Source: Mycobacterium sp. (GTDB taxonomy: Bacteria; Actinomycetota; Actinomycetes; Mycobacteriales; Mycobacteriaceae). Taken from it: 64,000 bases of DNA. Positions 46,707 through 55,517 of the stretch are shown piece by piece. The stretch is taken from contig JACPVR010000018.1 of the NCBI GenBank assembly GCA_016197405.1, forward strand, positions 124,001-188,000. The letters run 5' to 3'. Within the stretch, counting starts at the first letter, position 1, and each line of letters begins with the position of its first letter. The notes under the pieces are model-generated. The model did no database searches, was not told the DNA's origin, and was given only the letters and a program-made list of their open reading frames with translations. Both the position numbers and the translations under genes were made by a program.

Positions 46707-47480
46707 TTAGACCGGACCGGCGTGCGCATCATCACCCCGCCCGAGGGTCTGTACCGGCGTCGCCCCGGGACGGGACCACTGCGGCGTCGGGCGGCTGGTG
46801 TCCCCCCAGGTCGGGGCGCCGTTCTCGTCGAGGCGCCAGTACCAGCAGGAATGCCGCCCTTGCGGCCATCCCGCGGGGTTGTCCTGCCACGCCTCACCGC
46901 GGCCGTGGACCGTCATGTCCAGCAGTGCAAACGCGGGGCTGACGGCCTCGTTACCGCGGCCCGTCGTCGAGTACGTCAGGAAGGTGCGATCACCGTCGCG
47001 CAGATAGGCGGTCAGGTAGCCCATGTGGCCGCCGGCCGGGCCGTCGACACCGCGGACCGAATACCAGGGCTGGGTGTAGCCCATGAAGTCCAGATAGGGC
47101 GCGACCTCGTCCCAGCGGCCCGTGGTCAAGATGGCGAACGACACACCACGGGCATTGAGATAGACGGCGTCCCGGAGCTGCCAGGCCGTGGTGGTGCAGC
47201 CCTCGCATTGGCCCTGGTGCGGCGCGCCGTCCCACCACATGTGCTTGTAGACCACCAGTTCGTCGCGCCCCTCGAAGAGGTCGAGGAACCGCACCGGGCC
47301 ATCGGCGCCGATGACCTCGACGGTGCCGTCGAACTCCACCATGGGCAGCCTGCGCCGGGCCGCGGCGATGGCGTCGCCCTCGCGGGTGTGGGCTTTCTCC
47401 CTGGTCAGCAGTTCATCGCGGGCGGCCTGCCAGGTGGTCATGTCGACGATGGGCGGGCGGCCGGGCTGTTCGGTGCTCAT
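46707..47480 (-). CDS. DUF899-family protein (thioredoxin-like fold)
   Basis: This 257-residue protein resembles the DUF899 family, which has a thioredoxin-like fold. It includes the aligned VYKHMWWDGAPHQGQCEGCTT region with two Cys spaced as CEGC, and a WYWRLDENGAPTWGDTS end. An active role as a peroxiredoxin- or disulfide-type protein is possible but unproven. The start is the ATG that opens MSTEQPG; an extra upstream Met would add ten residues. It lies between gltB and the ESX-2 locus, on the same strand as gltB but separated by about 490 bases. Confidence 0.88.
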   Translation of the reverse strand: MSTEQPGRPPIVDMTTWQAARDELLTREKAHTREGDAIAAARRRLPMVEFDGTVEVIGADGPVRFLDLFEGRDELVVYKHMWWDGAPHQGQCEGCTTTAWQLRDAVYLNARGVSFAILTTGRWDEVAPYLDFMGYTQPWYSVRGVDGPAGGHMGYLTAYLRDGDRTFLTYSTTGRGNEAVSPAFALLDMTVHGRGEAWQDNPAGWPQGRHSCWYWRLDENGAPTWGDTSRPTPQWSRPGATPVQTLGRGDDAHAGPV

Positions 47481-47538
47481 ACCGGGGACAGACCGGACCC
47501 GGCGGCACAACTCATCGGTGCGCGCCCTCTGGACGCGA

Positions 47539-47568
47539 CGAGGGGCACCCCTTTCGGGATGCCCCTCG
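47539..47568 (-). terminator. Hairpin downstream of the small secreted protein gene
   Basis: A nine-base perfect stem (cgaggggca 47539-47547; tgcccctcg 47560-47568), extended by a few inner pairs, lies 13 bases after the stop of the small secreted protein. There is no long T-run on the leftward side. Confidence 0.6.
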
Positions 47569-47581
47569 GATGCGCGTGCTG

Positions 47582-47773
47582 TTATCGCATCATGTCGATG
47601 TAGAGGACCGGCTTGCCGTTGAGGCTGAAGCCCGAGTCCCGGTGGGTGCCGTTGACATCGATGGTGTTCTGACTGGTCGCATTGCTGGTGCTCGCGACGG
47701 CCGGAGCGGCGGCGCCGACGACGGCCGCACTCAGAGCTCCTGCGATGGCGACGGCAATGCCGGTGTTCTTCAT
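47582..47773 (-). CDS. Small secreted protein of 63 residues
   Basis: The ATG at 47771-47773 opens a 63-residue precursor with a clear signal peptide (MKNTGIAVAIAGALSAAVVG, then AAAPAVAS as the likely cut site). A short mature part of about 35 residues, ending in NGKPVLYIDMMR, follows. There is no Cys in the mature part. It does not resemble a family I know. It is divergent from the EspI-like ATPase gene and followed by a hairpin terminator, so it is probably a monocistronic gene. Its place beside a secretion locus is suggestive only. Confidence 0.65.
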   Translation of the reverse strand: MKNTGIAVAIAGALSAAVVGAAAPAVASTSNATSQNTIDVNGTHRDSGFSLNGKPVLYIDMMR

Positions 47774-47868
47774 GGTGCTGATCCCTGATTTCTGTTTCTC
47801 GCGGTTCGATACAAAAGGTTGAACTGCCAGGTCAGCGCATTTCATCCCGTTGGCGGGATTTTGCCGCT

Positions 47869-48972
47869 GTGTCGTTGGCGATACTGGAGGGCGTGAGCGA
47901 GCGCGACGATTTCCTGCGGGACCGCCAGGCCGGGTATCCGCCCGGTCCTCCGCCCCCACCGCAGTACCGCCCGGGTCCGCCGCCGCCGACGCAGTTCCCG
48001 TCGCCTGCGCAGCCGACCACCCCGATCCACCGGCAGTCGCCCGCCCCGGCCACCGATGTCTTCGCCGCGCCGGGCAAGGTCGTGAAACCGCCGCCGGGCA
48101 GCGGGTGGCGGCTGCTGGTCTACAAGGCGACTTTCGGCACGGTCAACCTCGGCCCGTCGGCCGAGGACCGGCGTATCGCGCACCTCGAAGCCATCATCGC
48201 CTCGCGGCTGCGCGGGCACTTCAAGGTCGGGGTGCTGGGCAAAGGCGGTGTCGGCAAGACCTCGGTGGCGGCCAGCGTCGGCTCGGTGTTCGCCCACCGG
48301 CGCCCGTCGGACCGCGTGGTGGCGCTGGACGCCGACACCGCGTTCGGCCGCCTGGGCAGCCGGGTCGATCCGACCGCGCACGGCTCGTACTGGGAGGTCG
48401 CCGGTGACGTCAACCTGCGGACCTTCGCCGATCTGCAGGCCCGGGTGGGACGCAACAGCGCCGGGCTCTACGTGCTGGCCGGCGAGCCACCCACCACGCG
48501 TCGCCGGGTGCTCGATCCCGCGGTGTACCGGGAGGCCTCGGCACGCCTGGATCGGCATTTCACCATCTCGGTGATCGACTGCGGTTCCACCATGGACGCC
48601 CCCGTCACCCGGGAGGCGCTGCGCGATCTCGACGCCCTGATCGTGGTGTCATCGCCGTGGGCCGACGGCGCCGCGGCGGCAGGCCAGACCATGGAGTGGC
48701 TGGCCAACAACCACAAGGGTGATCTGCTGAGCCGGACGGTGGTGGTGCTCAACGACTCTGACGGTCATTCGGACCGCAAGACCCGTTCGGTGCTGGCGCA
48801 GCAGTTCGCCCGGCACGGTCAGGTCGTCATCGAGGTGCCGTTCGATCCGCACCTGCGCCCGGGCGGTGTCATCGACGTCACCAACCAGATGTCACCGGCG
48901 ACGCGGGTGAAGATCCTGGAGATCGCCGCGGCCGTGACCGATCACTTCCTGGCCCGCCAACACCGGCGCTGA
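47869..48972 (+). CDS. EspI-like MinD/ParA-family ATPase beside ESX-2
   Basis: This 367-residue protein has an N-terminal Pro-rich segment (residues 23-60) and a MinD-type ATPase domain with a deviant Walker A (LGKGGVGKTS, 123-132), then LDADTAFGRL and VIDCGSTMDAP as switch-like motifs. The layout (Pro-rich region then ATPase) is that of EspI of ESX-1. It is clearly related to the MinD-like protein encoded inside the ESX-2 cluster (shared PPGSGW, YKA.F.T.NLG). Its stop adjoins the eccA2 stop, so the two genes converge. Start may be GTG 47869 or GTG 47893. Likely regulates or energises secretion; not shown. Confidence 0.85.
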   Translation: MSLAILEGVSERDDFLRDRQAGYPPGPPPPPQYRPGPPPPTQFPSPAQPTTPIHRQSPAPATDVFAAPGKVVKPPPGSGWRLLVYKATFGTVNLGPSAEDRRIAHLEAIIASRLRGHFKVGVLGKGGVGKTSVAASVGSVFAHRRPSDRVVALDADTAFGRLGSRVDPTAHGSYWEVAGDVNLRTFADLQARVGRNSAGLYVLAGEPPTTRRRVLDPAVYREASARLDRHFTISVIDCGSTMDAPVTREALRDLDALIVVSSPWADGAAAAGQTMEWLANNHKGDLLSRTVVVLNDSDGHSDRKTRSVLAQQFARHGQVVIEVPFDPHLRPGGVIDVTNQMSPATRVKILEIAAAVTDHFLARQHRR

Positions 48973-50829
48973 CTAGAAATCGAGCGGAACGTTCTTCTCC
49001 TGGCAGGCATTTCGTGCCGCGGCCACCACGTCCTGGATGCGGATGGTCTCCAGGTCCTCGACGGTCACCGAGCCCCGGTCGGTGCGGTGTTGAGCGGCGA
49101 CTCGCGAGTCGCGTAACCGTTCGGCCCGCTCGACCACGTTGCGGGCGAATCGGCCGTTCTGCATGACATCCACCCCGTGGTTGCCGTCCGGCCCCCGGTA
49201 GGCACGCAGGCTGCGGCAGATGGTGCCGAGCGCCTCCATGGCCGCCGGTTCGATGACGGTGGCCCGCGGCTTGCCGTAGCGCACCGCGATCTCGACGAGT
49301 TCCTCGGGGCTGTAGGACTCGAAACGGAGTTTGCGGTTGAACCGGCCGGCCAGGCCGGGGTTGACCGTCAGGAACTCGTCGACTTCTTTCTCGTATCCCG
49401 CGCCGATGAAGCAGAAGTCGAACCGGTGCACCTCGAGGGCTACCAGCAGCTGGTTGACGGCTTCCATGCCGATCATGTCGGGACGGCCGTCGTGGTGGCG
49501 CTCAACCAGTGAGTAGAACTCGTCCATGAACAGGATGCGGCCCATCGAACGATCAATCAGCTCATTGGTTTTCGGCCCCGAGGAGCCGATGTGTTCACCA
49601 CAGAAATCGGCACGCTTGACCTCGATGATCTCGGGATGGCGGACGATCCCGAGCCCGGCGTAGATCTTGCCGAGCGCCTCGGCCGTGGTGGTCTTACCGG
49701 TACCGGGTGGGCCGACCAAGAGCATGTGGTTGGTCTGGTTGGTGACCGGCAGTCCGTGCGCCAGCCGCAGCGCGCGCACCTCGATCTGGTCCTCCAGTTC
49801 GGCGACGGCCTGTTTGACACCGGCCAGACCGACCTGGTTGTCCAGCAGCGCACGGCCTTCGGCGAGCAGTTCGGTGCGCCGGTCGTCGTTCTGCAGTTCC
49901 TCGCGTTGCTGTACCGAGGTCTCGGTGCTGACATCCCATTTGTTGGTGCGGCTGTTGATGGTCTCTTCGTCGGTGACGACCAGCTGCAACGTCGGATCGC
50001 CCATGGCCTGCTGTGCGGCCGGGATGAGGGCGCCGTTGATGGTCGCCTTCGACAGCGCGATCTGGGCCTTGTCCTCCTCGCCCAACTGCCGGTGGGCCAT
50101 CCCCCGTACATAGGCGAGATCGGCGGCGATCAACGGGAAATCGGTGGGATCGATGGCGGCGACCGCCGAATCGGTGAGGTCACGTCGGCGCGCCTCGGTG
50201 GGCAGTCCGTGCGGCGCGCGCAGTTCCACCCGGTCGGTCCAGTCCAACGCGACCCGGCCCTGCCCCAGATGCGCGGCGGCATGTGCCGCCAGGGTGCTGG
50301 TGCCCGCGGTGACGGCGGACATGATGATGGCCTGCGGTGGCAGGATGCGTGCCGCCACCGAGATGACGTCGGGCCAGCGCTGGGTGGCGAACATCAGGTA
50401 GGCAAGGATGTACTGCTGCCACTGATGGTTCTCCCAGCTGTCCAGCAATGCCGAATCATTCAGCACGCCTTCGGCTTTCTCGAACTGCTTGTCGTCGATG
50501 TAAGCACTGGCCAGCGCCAGACCCGCGTGTGAGGACTCGGTGACGGTGATCGCCAGATAGGGCCCGGCCTTGATATGCGCGGCAAGCGAGCCGCCGATGC
50601 GGTTGGTCTCCCGGTGCAGCCGCGCGCCGCACGCGTAGAGCTCCTGCAACGTGTGCAGCGCCTCGTCACCTGCTGCCACCCGGCCCAGCCACGCATCGGC
50701 CATCGACGGGTCGATCTCGGTGGCATCCCGGAATCGGCCGAGCGCGGCCTGCGGATCGCTGGCAAGCAACTCCATACCCTGGTCGAAATGCCTGCGGGCG
50801 GCCGCCGTCATGTTGCTGCTTGTCGTCAT
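48973..50829 (-). CDS. eccA2: ESX-2 AAA+ ATPase EccA2
   Basis: This 618-residue cytosolic protein has the EccA layout: an N-terminal TPR-like helical domain (about 1-290) and a CbxX/CfqX-type AAA+ domain with Walker A GPPGTGKT (373-380) and Walker B LFMDEF (433-438), followed by a sensor Arg (ERHHDGRPDM) and C-terminal lid. Length matches Rv3884c (619). EccA proteins bind the C-terminal parts of PPE/Esx substrates or chaperones and release them for export. It is the last gene of the leftward ESX-2 cluster, ten bases after the eccE2 stop. Confidence 0.95.
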   Translation of the reverse strand: MTTSSNMTAAARRHFDQGMELLASDPQAALGRFRDATEIDPSMADAWLGRVAAGDEALHTLQELYACGARLHRETNRIGGSLAAHIKAGPYLAITVTESSHAGLALASAYIDDKQFEKAEGVLNDSALLDSWENHQWQQYILAYLMFATQRWPDVISVAARILPPQAIIMSAVTAGTSTLAAHAAAHLGQGRVALDWTDRVELRAPHGLPTEARRRDLTDSAVAAIDPTDFPLIAADLAYVRGMAHRQLGEEDKAQIALSKATINGALIPAAQQAMGDPTLQLVVTDEETINSRTNKWDVSTETSVQQREELQNDDRRTELLAEGRALLDNQVGLAGVKQAVAELEDQIEVRALRLAHGLPVTNQTNHMLLVGPPGTGKTTTAEALGKIYAGLGIVRHPEIIEVKRADFCGEHIGSSGPKTNELIDRSMGRILFMDEFYSLVERHHDGRPDMIGMEAVNQLLVALEVHRFDFCFIGAGYEKEVDEFLTVNPGLAGRFNRKLRFESYSPEELVEIAVRYGKPRATVIEPAAMEALGTICRSLRAYRGPDGNHGVDVMQNGRFARNVVERAERLRDSRVAAQHRTDRGSVTVEDLETIRIQDVVAAARNACQEKNVPLDF

Positions 50830-50839
50830 GGCTGGGGCG

Positions 50840-52378
50840 CTATCGTCTTTCGTCTGCGAACTCGGGGGCGGACATCATGCTCATCGGTTCCGAAGATACG
50901 TACCGGTTTTCGGCGCGGAACAGCTCGATCTCCACGGTGTAGGTCCGGCCGGCCGCATTGACTTCGACCAGGGCGGGCCCGATCTGCGTTATCAGCACGT
51001 CGGCGTGGCCGCGGTGCGGTTCCCCGGGGGGTCCGACCGAGATGACGGTGTTGGGGCGGGGAGCCGGCGCCAGCGGGCCGTCGACCACGCTGACGGTGGT
51101 TCCCGGTGCCGGGCGCGGCCGGTCGGTCACGACGATGTCGGGCATCCGGACACTGGCCCAGCGACTGGTGTCCCGGGTGTGCACGGTGACCCGGTCGCCG
51201 GCGCCCAATGTCCGGACCACCAGCCGTTTGGCCAGATTGTCGTCGGCGGCGATGTGGATCCGGCTGAATTCGCCCGGATCACTGAACGGCAGCATCAGAC
51301 GGTCGCCGGCACCGACCTTGCCCAGCAGCACACCGGACGGCCCGATGCCCACCGACAGCGATGCCGGCGCGGGCCCGGGCCGGATGCTGCGCAGCCGCAC
51401 CGTCGGACCGCACATGCCGGCCGCCAATGCCGTCGCCTGCTCGCCGGGCAGCGTGCGCAGGATCACCGCGGGCGCAGCGTCCAGCGGCTGCGCCGTCCGT
51501 ACCGTGACGGTGCCGGTCGCGGTGCCGTCCGGGAACAGCGTGATGTTCTGGATTATGGCGTCGGCCCGCATCGACCACGCCTGGGCCAGCACGTCGGTGC
51601 TGATGTCCTTGGCCCGATACCAGTACGTGGTGAGCCAGCCACCGTCGCCGCGCACCGAACGCCACTGCTGGCGGCCGGGATCCAGCGCGACTTTCCCGAG
51701 CCGGCGTTCCAGTTCCAGGATGTCGGTCGAGGTCGCGACCCGGGCGCGGATACCGTTGCGGCGCAGTGCGGCACTGATGCGTTGCGCGGCGGCCACCGCG
51801 GCGGTGCCCGCCGTCAGTCGCCATTGCAGGGCGTCGGCGTTGGGCAGCGCGGGGATCCGGGCGATCACCCACGTCTCGCGTTGGCCGGCATAGGGCGGCG
51901 GCCCGATCATGGTGTCGTAGACCCGCGGATAGTCACCGGTCGTGCGGCGCCGCGCGCCAAGTGTCACGACACTCATGGATTCGATGCGCAGCCCGAGACT
52001 CTGGTGCAGCAGGCCGCGCAACTCGGCGATGTCGAGGGTGTTCTCGGTATAGGTCGTGGCGGCGCCGGTGAACAGCGTCGGGGTGTGGGCCTTGCCGAGC
52101 ACCTGCACGGCCACCGCCGCGACACCGTCCTGATAGCGCACGCCACCACCGGAGCGGTCGTTGGCCACCGTCACCGGCTCCTCGAGCACGATGGGCCGCT
52201 TACGTCGCAGGAACAACCCGATCCAGGACCAGACCTGCTGCCCGCGCCACGGGATCACCACCAGCAGCAGCGCGATGACCAAACCCGCTGCGGCGCCGAT
52301 ATATCCACCCAGCGCCCAGCCGGCCAGGCCGGCCGCCAGGACCGCCACCACCAGGGTGAGCCGAAGTGGTGCGCTCAT
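50840..52378 (-). CDS. eccE2: ESX-2 membrane component EccE2
   Basis: This 512-residue protein has two transmembrane helices in the first 45 residues (LTLVVAVLAAGLAGWALGGY and AAAGLVIALLLVVIPW) and a large extra-cytoplasmic or cytosolic domain rich in beta strands, the EccE family pattern. Length matches Rv3885c (537) closely. EccE sits at the rim of the ESX membrane complex and stabilises it. The start overlaps the mycP2 stop by four bases. Confidence 0.9.
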   Translation of the reverse strand: MSAPLRLTLVVAVLAAGLAGWALGGYIGAAAGLVIALLLVVIPWRGQQVWSWIGLFLRRKRPIVLEEPVTVANDRSGGGVRYQDGVAAVAVQVLGKAHTPTLFTGAATTYTENTLDIAELRGLLHQSLGLRIESMSVVTLGARRRTTGDYPRVYDTMIGPPPYAGQRETWVIARIPALPNADALQWRLTAGTAAVAAAQRISAALRRNGIRARVATSTDILELERRLGKVALDPGRQQWRSVRGDGGWLTTYWYRAKDISTDVLAQAWSMRADAIIQNITLFPDGTATGTVTVRTAQPLDAAPAVILRTLPGEQATALAAGMCGPTVRLRSIRPGPAPASLSVGIGPSGVLLGKVGAGDRLMLPFSDPGEFSRIHIAADDNLAKRLVVRTLGAGDRVTVHTRDTSRWASVRMPDIVVTDRPRPAPGTTVSVVDGPLAPAPRPNTVISVGPPGEPHRGHADVLITQIGPALVEVNAAGRTYTVEIELFRAENRYVSSEPMSMMSAPEFADERR

Positions 52379-54039
52379 ATCGATCTCCTGGCCCGGCCCA
52401 CCAGACCGGCAATGAGCAGCGCGGCGGCCACCACGCCGGCGAATCCCAGCGCGATATTGCGAGCCCGGTGGTCCGGCGGTGCCGGTGGCGGCGGTGGGTT
52501 GATGACCCGTGACTGCGCCTGTGGTGCCTCACGCGGTCCGGGCGGGACGTCGAAGGTCAGCGCGGCGACGGGGTCGACGACACCGTAACCGACCTGGTTG
52601 TCGACACCGCGCGGTGGGTTGTGCGCGGTCTGCAGGATGCGGTTGATCACCTGATGTGCCGACAGATCAGGGAATTTCGCCCGGACCAGGGCAGCGACGC
52701 CGCTGACGTAGGCGGCTGAGAAGCTGGTGCCCCAGAACGGGGTGTTGGGGTCCCCGGGCCGTGACGGCGGATAGGCGTTCACCGGGCCGCCGTTCTGCGG
52801 TGACAGACCCATGATGCCGACGCCGGGCGCCGCCGCAGCGACCCAGGGGCCGGCCAGACTCTTGGGCAGCGGTGCACCGGCGTTGTCGACCGCGCCGACC
52901 GAGAGCACGTAGTCGGAGAACCACGACGGTGACGACACCGTCTTGACCTGGTTCCAGTCCCGGGGATCGGAGGCGTTGAGCGGATCGAACAGCGGATTCT
53001 GCGCGCAACCGTCCTCGCCCTCGTTACCGGCCGCGGCCACCACGACGGCATCCTTGACGGTCGCGGCGTACCAGACCGCCGCGCCCAGCGCCCGCTGGTC
53101 GATCGGGTCGGCCGACGAAAGACACGACGTCACACTGATGTTGATGACCTTGGCGCCCATGTTCGCGGCGTGCACTATCGCCGCCGCCAGTGACGATATG
53201 GTTCCGGCCTTGCGGCGCACGTCATTGGTGACGCCGGGCTGCGGGTCCTCGAACTCATAGGCCCGCGACGACTGCCTGATCGAGATCAGGACGGCGTGCG
53301 GCGCGACACCTGCCACCCCGTCGGGCGCGCCGGGCGGGGGCGGCGGCACCGCTGGATTGTCGGGTCCGCCGGGGGTGGGATCACCAGGCCCGGCGGACGG
53401 CTGGTCCGGCGGTGGCGGTGGTGGTTCGGGCGGCGGAGGTGGTGGGGCAGGCCGGATTTCGGTGATGGTGACCGGCGCCGGCGGCGGCGGCGGTGCGGGC
53501 GGGGCAGGTGGTCCGCCGGGCGGGGGTGGGGCACCCAACGCGGGCGGCGGACCTGCCGGTGGCGGGAACGCCGGGGCGGCTGGCATGGGGGCGGGCATCG
53601 GTGTGCCCTGCGGGGCGGCGCCGATGAGCGAGGCCACGATGGTGCCGTGGGCGTCGCAGTCCAGTAGCCCGTCCCCACCCATGATGTAGTCGCCGCCCGG
53701 CACCACCGGCAGACGCGGATTGGGGTTGACCCCGGTGTCGATGACCGCCACCGGGACACCGTTTCCGGTGGAGTACTGCCACGCCTTGGCGATGTTGAGC
53801 ATGGTGTAGCCGGGAGCGGTGACGGTGACATTGGGATCGGCGACCGTTATCGCCTGGGCACAGATATTGCTCTGCCGCATGGGTTCGTCAGGTCCCGGCT
53901 TGCCGTCGGGCGGCACAGCCGACGGATCGACCGACGGGGGCGGAATCGACTGGGCGAGAGGAATATCGGTACTGAAACCGACGAGCATCAACGCCGCCAT
54001 CACGGCGCCGGCCTGCTGGACGCGGCCTGCCGGGCTCAT
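52375..54039 (-). CDS. mycP2: ESX-2 mycosin, subtilisin-like serine protease MycP2
   Basis: This 554-residue protein has a signal-type N-terminal segment (about 9-30). Its subtilisin catalytic triad is Asp101 (VIDTGVNP), His131 (DAHGTIVASLIG) and Ser439 (WGTSFSAAYVSG). A C-terminal transmembrane helix (about 520-545) anchors it outside the membrane. Between His131 and the rest of the catalytic core lies a Pro-rich insert of about 98 residues (145-242) with long Pro runs, as in MycP2. Mycosins stabilise the ESX membrane complex and may process substrates. ATG 54037-54039 overlaps the eccD2 stop; another Met five codons upstream is possible. Confidence 0.93.
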   Translation of the reverse strand: MSPAGRVQQAGAVMAALMLVGFSTDIPLAQSIPPPSVDPSAVPPDGKPGPDEPMRQSNICAQAITVADPNVTVTAPGYTMLNIAKAWQYSTGNGVPVAVIDTGVNPNPRLPVVPGGDYIMGGDGLLDCDAHGTIVASLIGAAPQGTPMPAPMPAAPAFPPPAGPPPALGAPPPPGGPPAPPAPPPPPAPVTITEIRPAPPPPPPEPPPPPPDQPSAGPGDPTPGGPDNPAVPPPPPGAPDGVAGVAPHAVLISIRQSSRAYEFEDPQPGVTNDVRRKAGTISSLAAAIVHAANMGAKVINISVTSCLSSADPIDQRALGAAVWYAATVKDAVVVAAAGNEGEDGCAQNPLFDPLNASDPRDWNQVKTVSSPSWFSDYVLSVGAVDNAGAPLPKSLAGPWVAAAAPGVGIMGLSPQNGGPVNAYPPSRPGDPNTPFWGTSFSAAYVSGVAALVRAKFPDLSAHQVINRILQTAHNPPRGVDNQVGYGVVDPVAALTFDVPPGPREAPQAQSRVINPPPPPAPPDHRARNIALGFAGVVAAALLIAGLVGRARRSI

Positions 54040-55517
54040 CGCATCCGCACCCATGTGAACAAGCCCCCGATCCACGCCGCAAGCGGCATCACCGCGACGA
54101 TGGCCGCCAGCTCGAGCCATTCGGTGACCATCCGGACCAAGGGCGTGAAACGGGTCACCGGCACCAGCAGGGCGGCGATCAGGCCCGCCGCCGCGAACAG
54201 CGCCAACGCCAGTACGCCCCACAGCAGTGCGGAACCGGACGTGGCGGGTTCGTGCATGACGTATTTGGCGACGCCGACGCAGAAGGCGGCGACGGCACCG
54301 ATGACGAGCGCAACGGCCTGGCGCTTGTCGGCGAAAACCCTGGCCCGGCTGATGAAGATCAGGACGAACAGTCCGGCCAGCACCGCGGCCGCAGTGCTGC
54401 GAGGCCGGCCCGGCATCAGGGTGGCCCACACCGCTGCGGGCAGGGTCGCGGCCGCCGCCGCACAGATACCGGTGAGCACCTGGTTGGCGCGCCGGGCTGC
54501 GGCGGCGATCTGCTCACCGCGCGGCGTGGTATCCGGGTTCGGCTCGTCCTCGGTCTCCTCTTCCACCGGCGACACGGTGTCCACCGGCAGTCCGTCGCTG
54601 CGCCGGAACAGATCCCGGCCGGTGACCGAACCGAAGTGCGGCGGCCGGATACGGGCCGCCCACAGCGCGAAGGTGGGTGCCAGGGTCAGTAGCAGCAGGA
54701 GCGCGATCAGGGTGCACATTCCCAGCCATTGGGCCGGGACCGGTCGCCACATCCGCACGGCGGCAAGCACACCGCCGATGGCACATAACGTGACGATGGC
54801 GGCCGCGACGGTGACATCGCGGGAGGTCACCGCGACCAGCGCGCAGGTCAGTACCGCAGCCGCCAGCAGCGTGATGAAAACCTGTGGCGCGCCGACGTTG
54901 CCGGGCGCCCCGGCGCCGGCCCCCACTGCGAGAAGGGGAACCGCGATCCAGCCGAATCCGCCCAGCAGGTCGGCGCGCTGTGGCCACCATCTCGCCACCG
55001 CGCCCGCCGCCCCGGCGACCACCAGTCCGAGCACCCCGACGACCGCGGCCGATACCAGCGCATCGCCGGCCAGCCGGGCACGGATCCCCAGGGTCAGCAC
55101 CAGCACCGCCGCCATCGCCAGGATCACCACGGCGGTGTGGGCGGCGGTACCGGCGGTCACCGGCTGGAACAACCGCTTGCCGATCCGCGCCAGCCCGGTC
55201 GACAGTGACTCGTATTGCGGCTCAAAGGAATCACCGGGTGTGGCCGGGACAAGCACCAATGTCGTGCCGTCCTCCACGCCGAGCTCGTCGAGTGTCTTGG
55301 TGACGTCGAGCCGGGTGCCGTTGGCACGGTGCAGTTCGTATCCGATACCGGCTTCCAGGGCGGTCAGTCCGCGCCGGCGCAGTTCGTCGTTGAGCAACTC
55401 GACGACATCGTCGATGAACACCTCGACGGGCACCGACGCCGGATACACCTGGGAGACCAGGTGTTCCCCACAGACCACCGCCACCGCACAGCGGGCCGGG
55501 AACGAGACCTTGGCCAT
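54036..55517 (-). CDS. eccD2: ESX-2 channel component EccD2
   Basis: This 493-residue protein starts with a ubiquitin-like domain (about 1-95, including SVPVEVFIDDVVELLNDEL) and continues with about eleven transmembrane helices. Two helical pairs are joined by a cytosolic acidic loop near residues 310-330. That is the EccD architecture. Two EccD copies per protomer line the inner membrane chamber of the ESX complex. The stop overlaps the mycP2 start. Length corresponds to Rv3887c (509). Confidence 0.94.
   Translation of the reverse strand: MAKVSFPARCAVAVVCGEHLVSQVYPASVPVEVFIDDVVELLNDELRRRGLTALEAGIGYELHRANGTRLDVTKTLDELGVEDGTTLVLVPATPGDSFEPQYESLSTGLARIGKRLFQPVTAGTAAHTAVVILAMAAVLVLTLGIRARLAGDALVSAAVVGVLGLVVAGAAGAVARWWPQRADLLGGFGWIAVPLLAVGAGAGAPGNVGAPQVFITLLAAAVLTCALVAVTSRDVTVAAAIVTLCAIGGVLAAVRMWRPVPAQWLGMCTLIALLLLLTLAPTFALWAARIRPPHFGSVTGRDLFRRSDGLPVDTVSPVEEETEDEPNPDTTPRGEQIAAAARRANQVLTGICAAAAATLPAAVWATLMPGRPRSTAAAVLAGLFVLIFISRARVFADKRQAVALVIGAVAAFCVGVAKYVMHEPATSGSALLWGVLALALFAAAGLIAALLVPVTRFTPLVRMVTEWLELAAIVAVMPLAAWIGGLFTWVRMR

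Noticed and set aside
46432..46710. A 92-residue rightward frame upstream of the DUF899-type gene
   Set aside because: GTG start without ribosome site, odd composition and overlap with the next gene's end.
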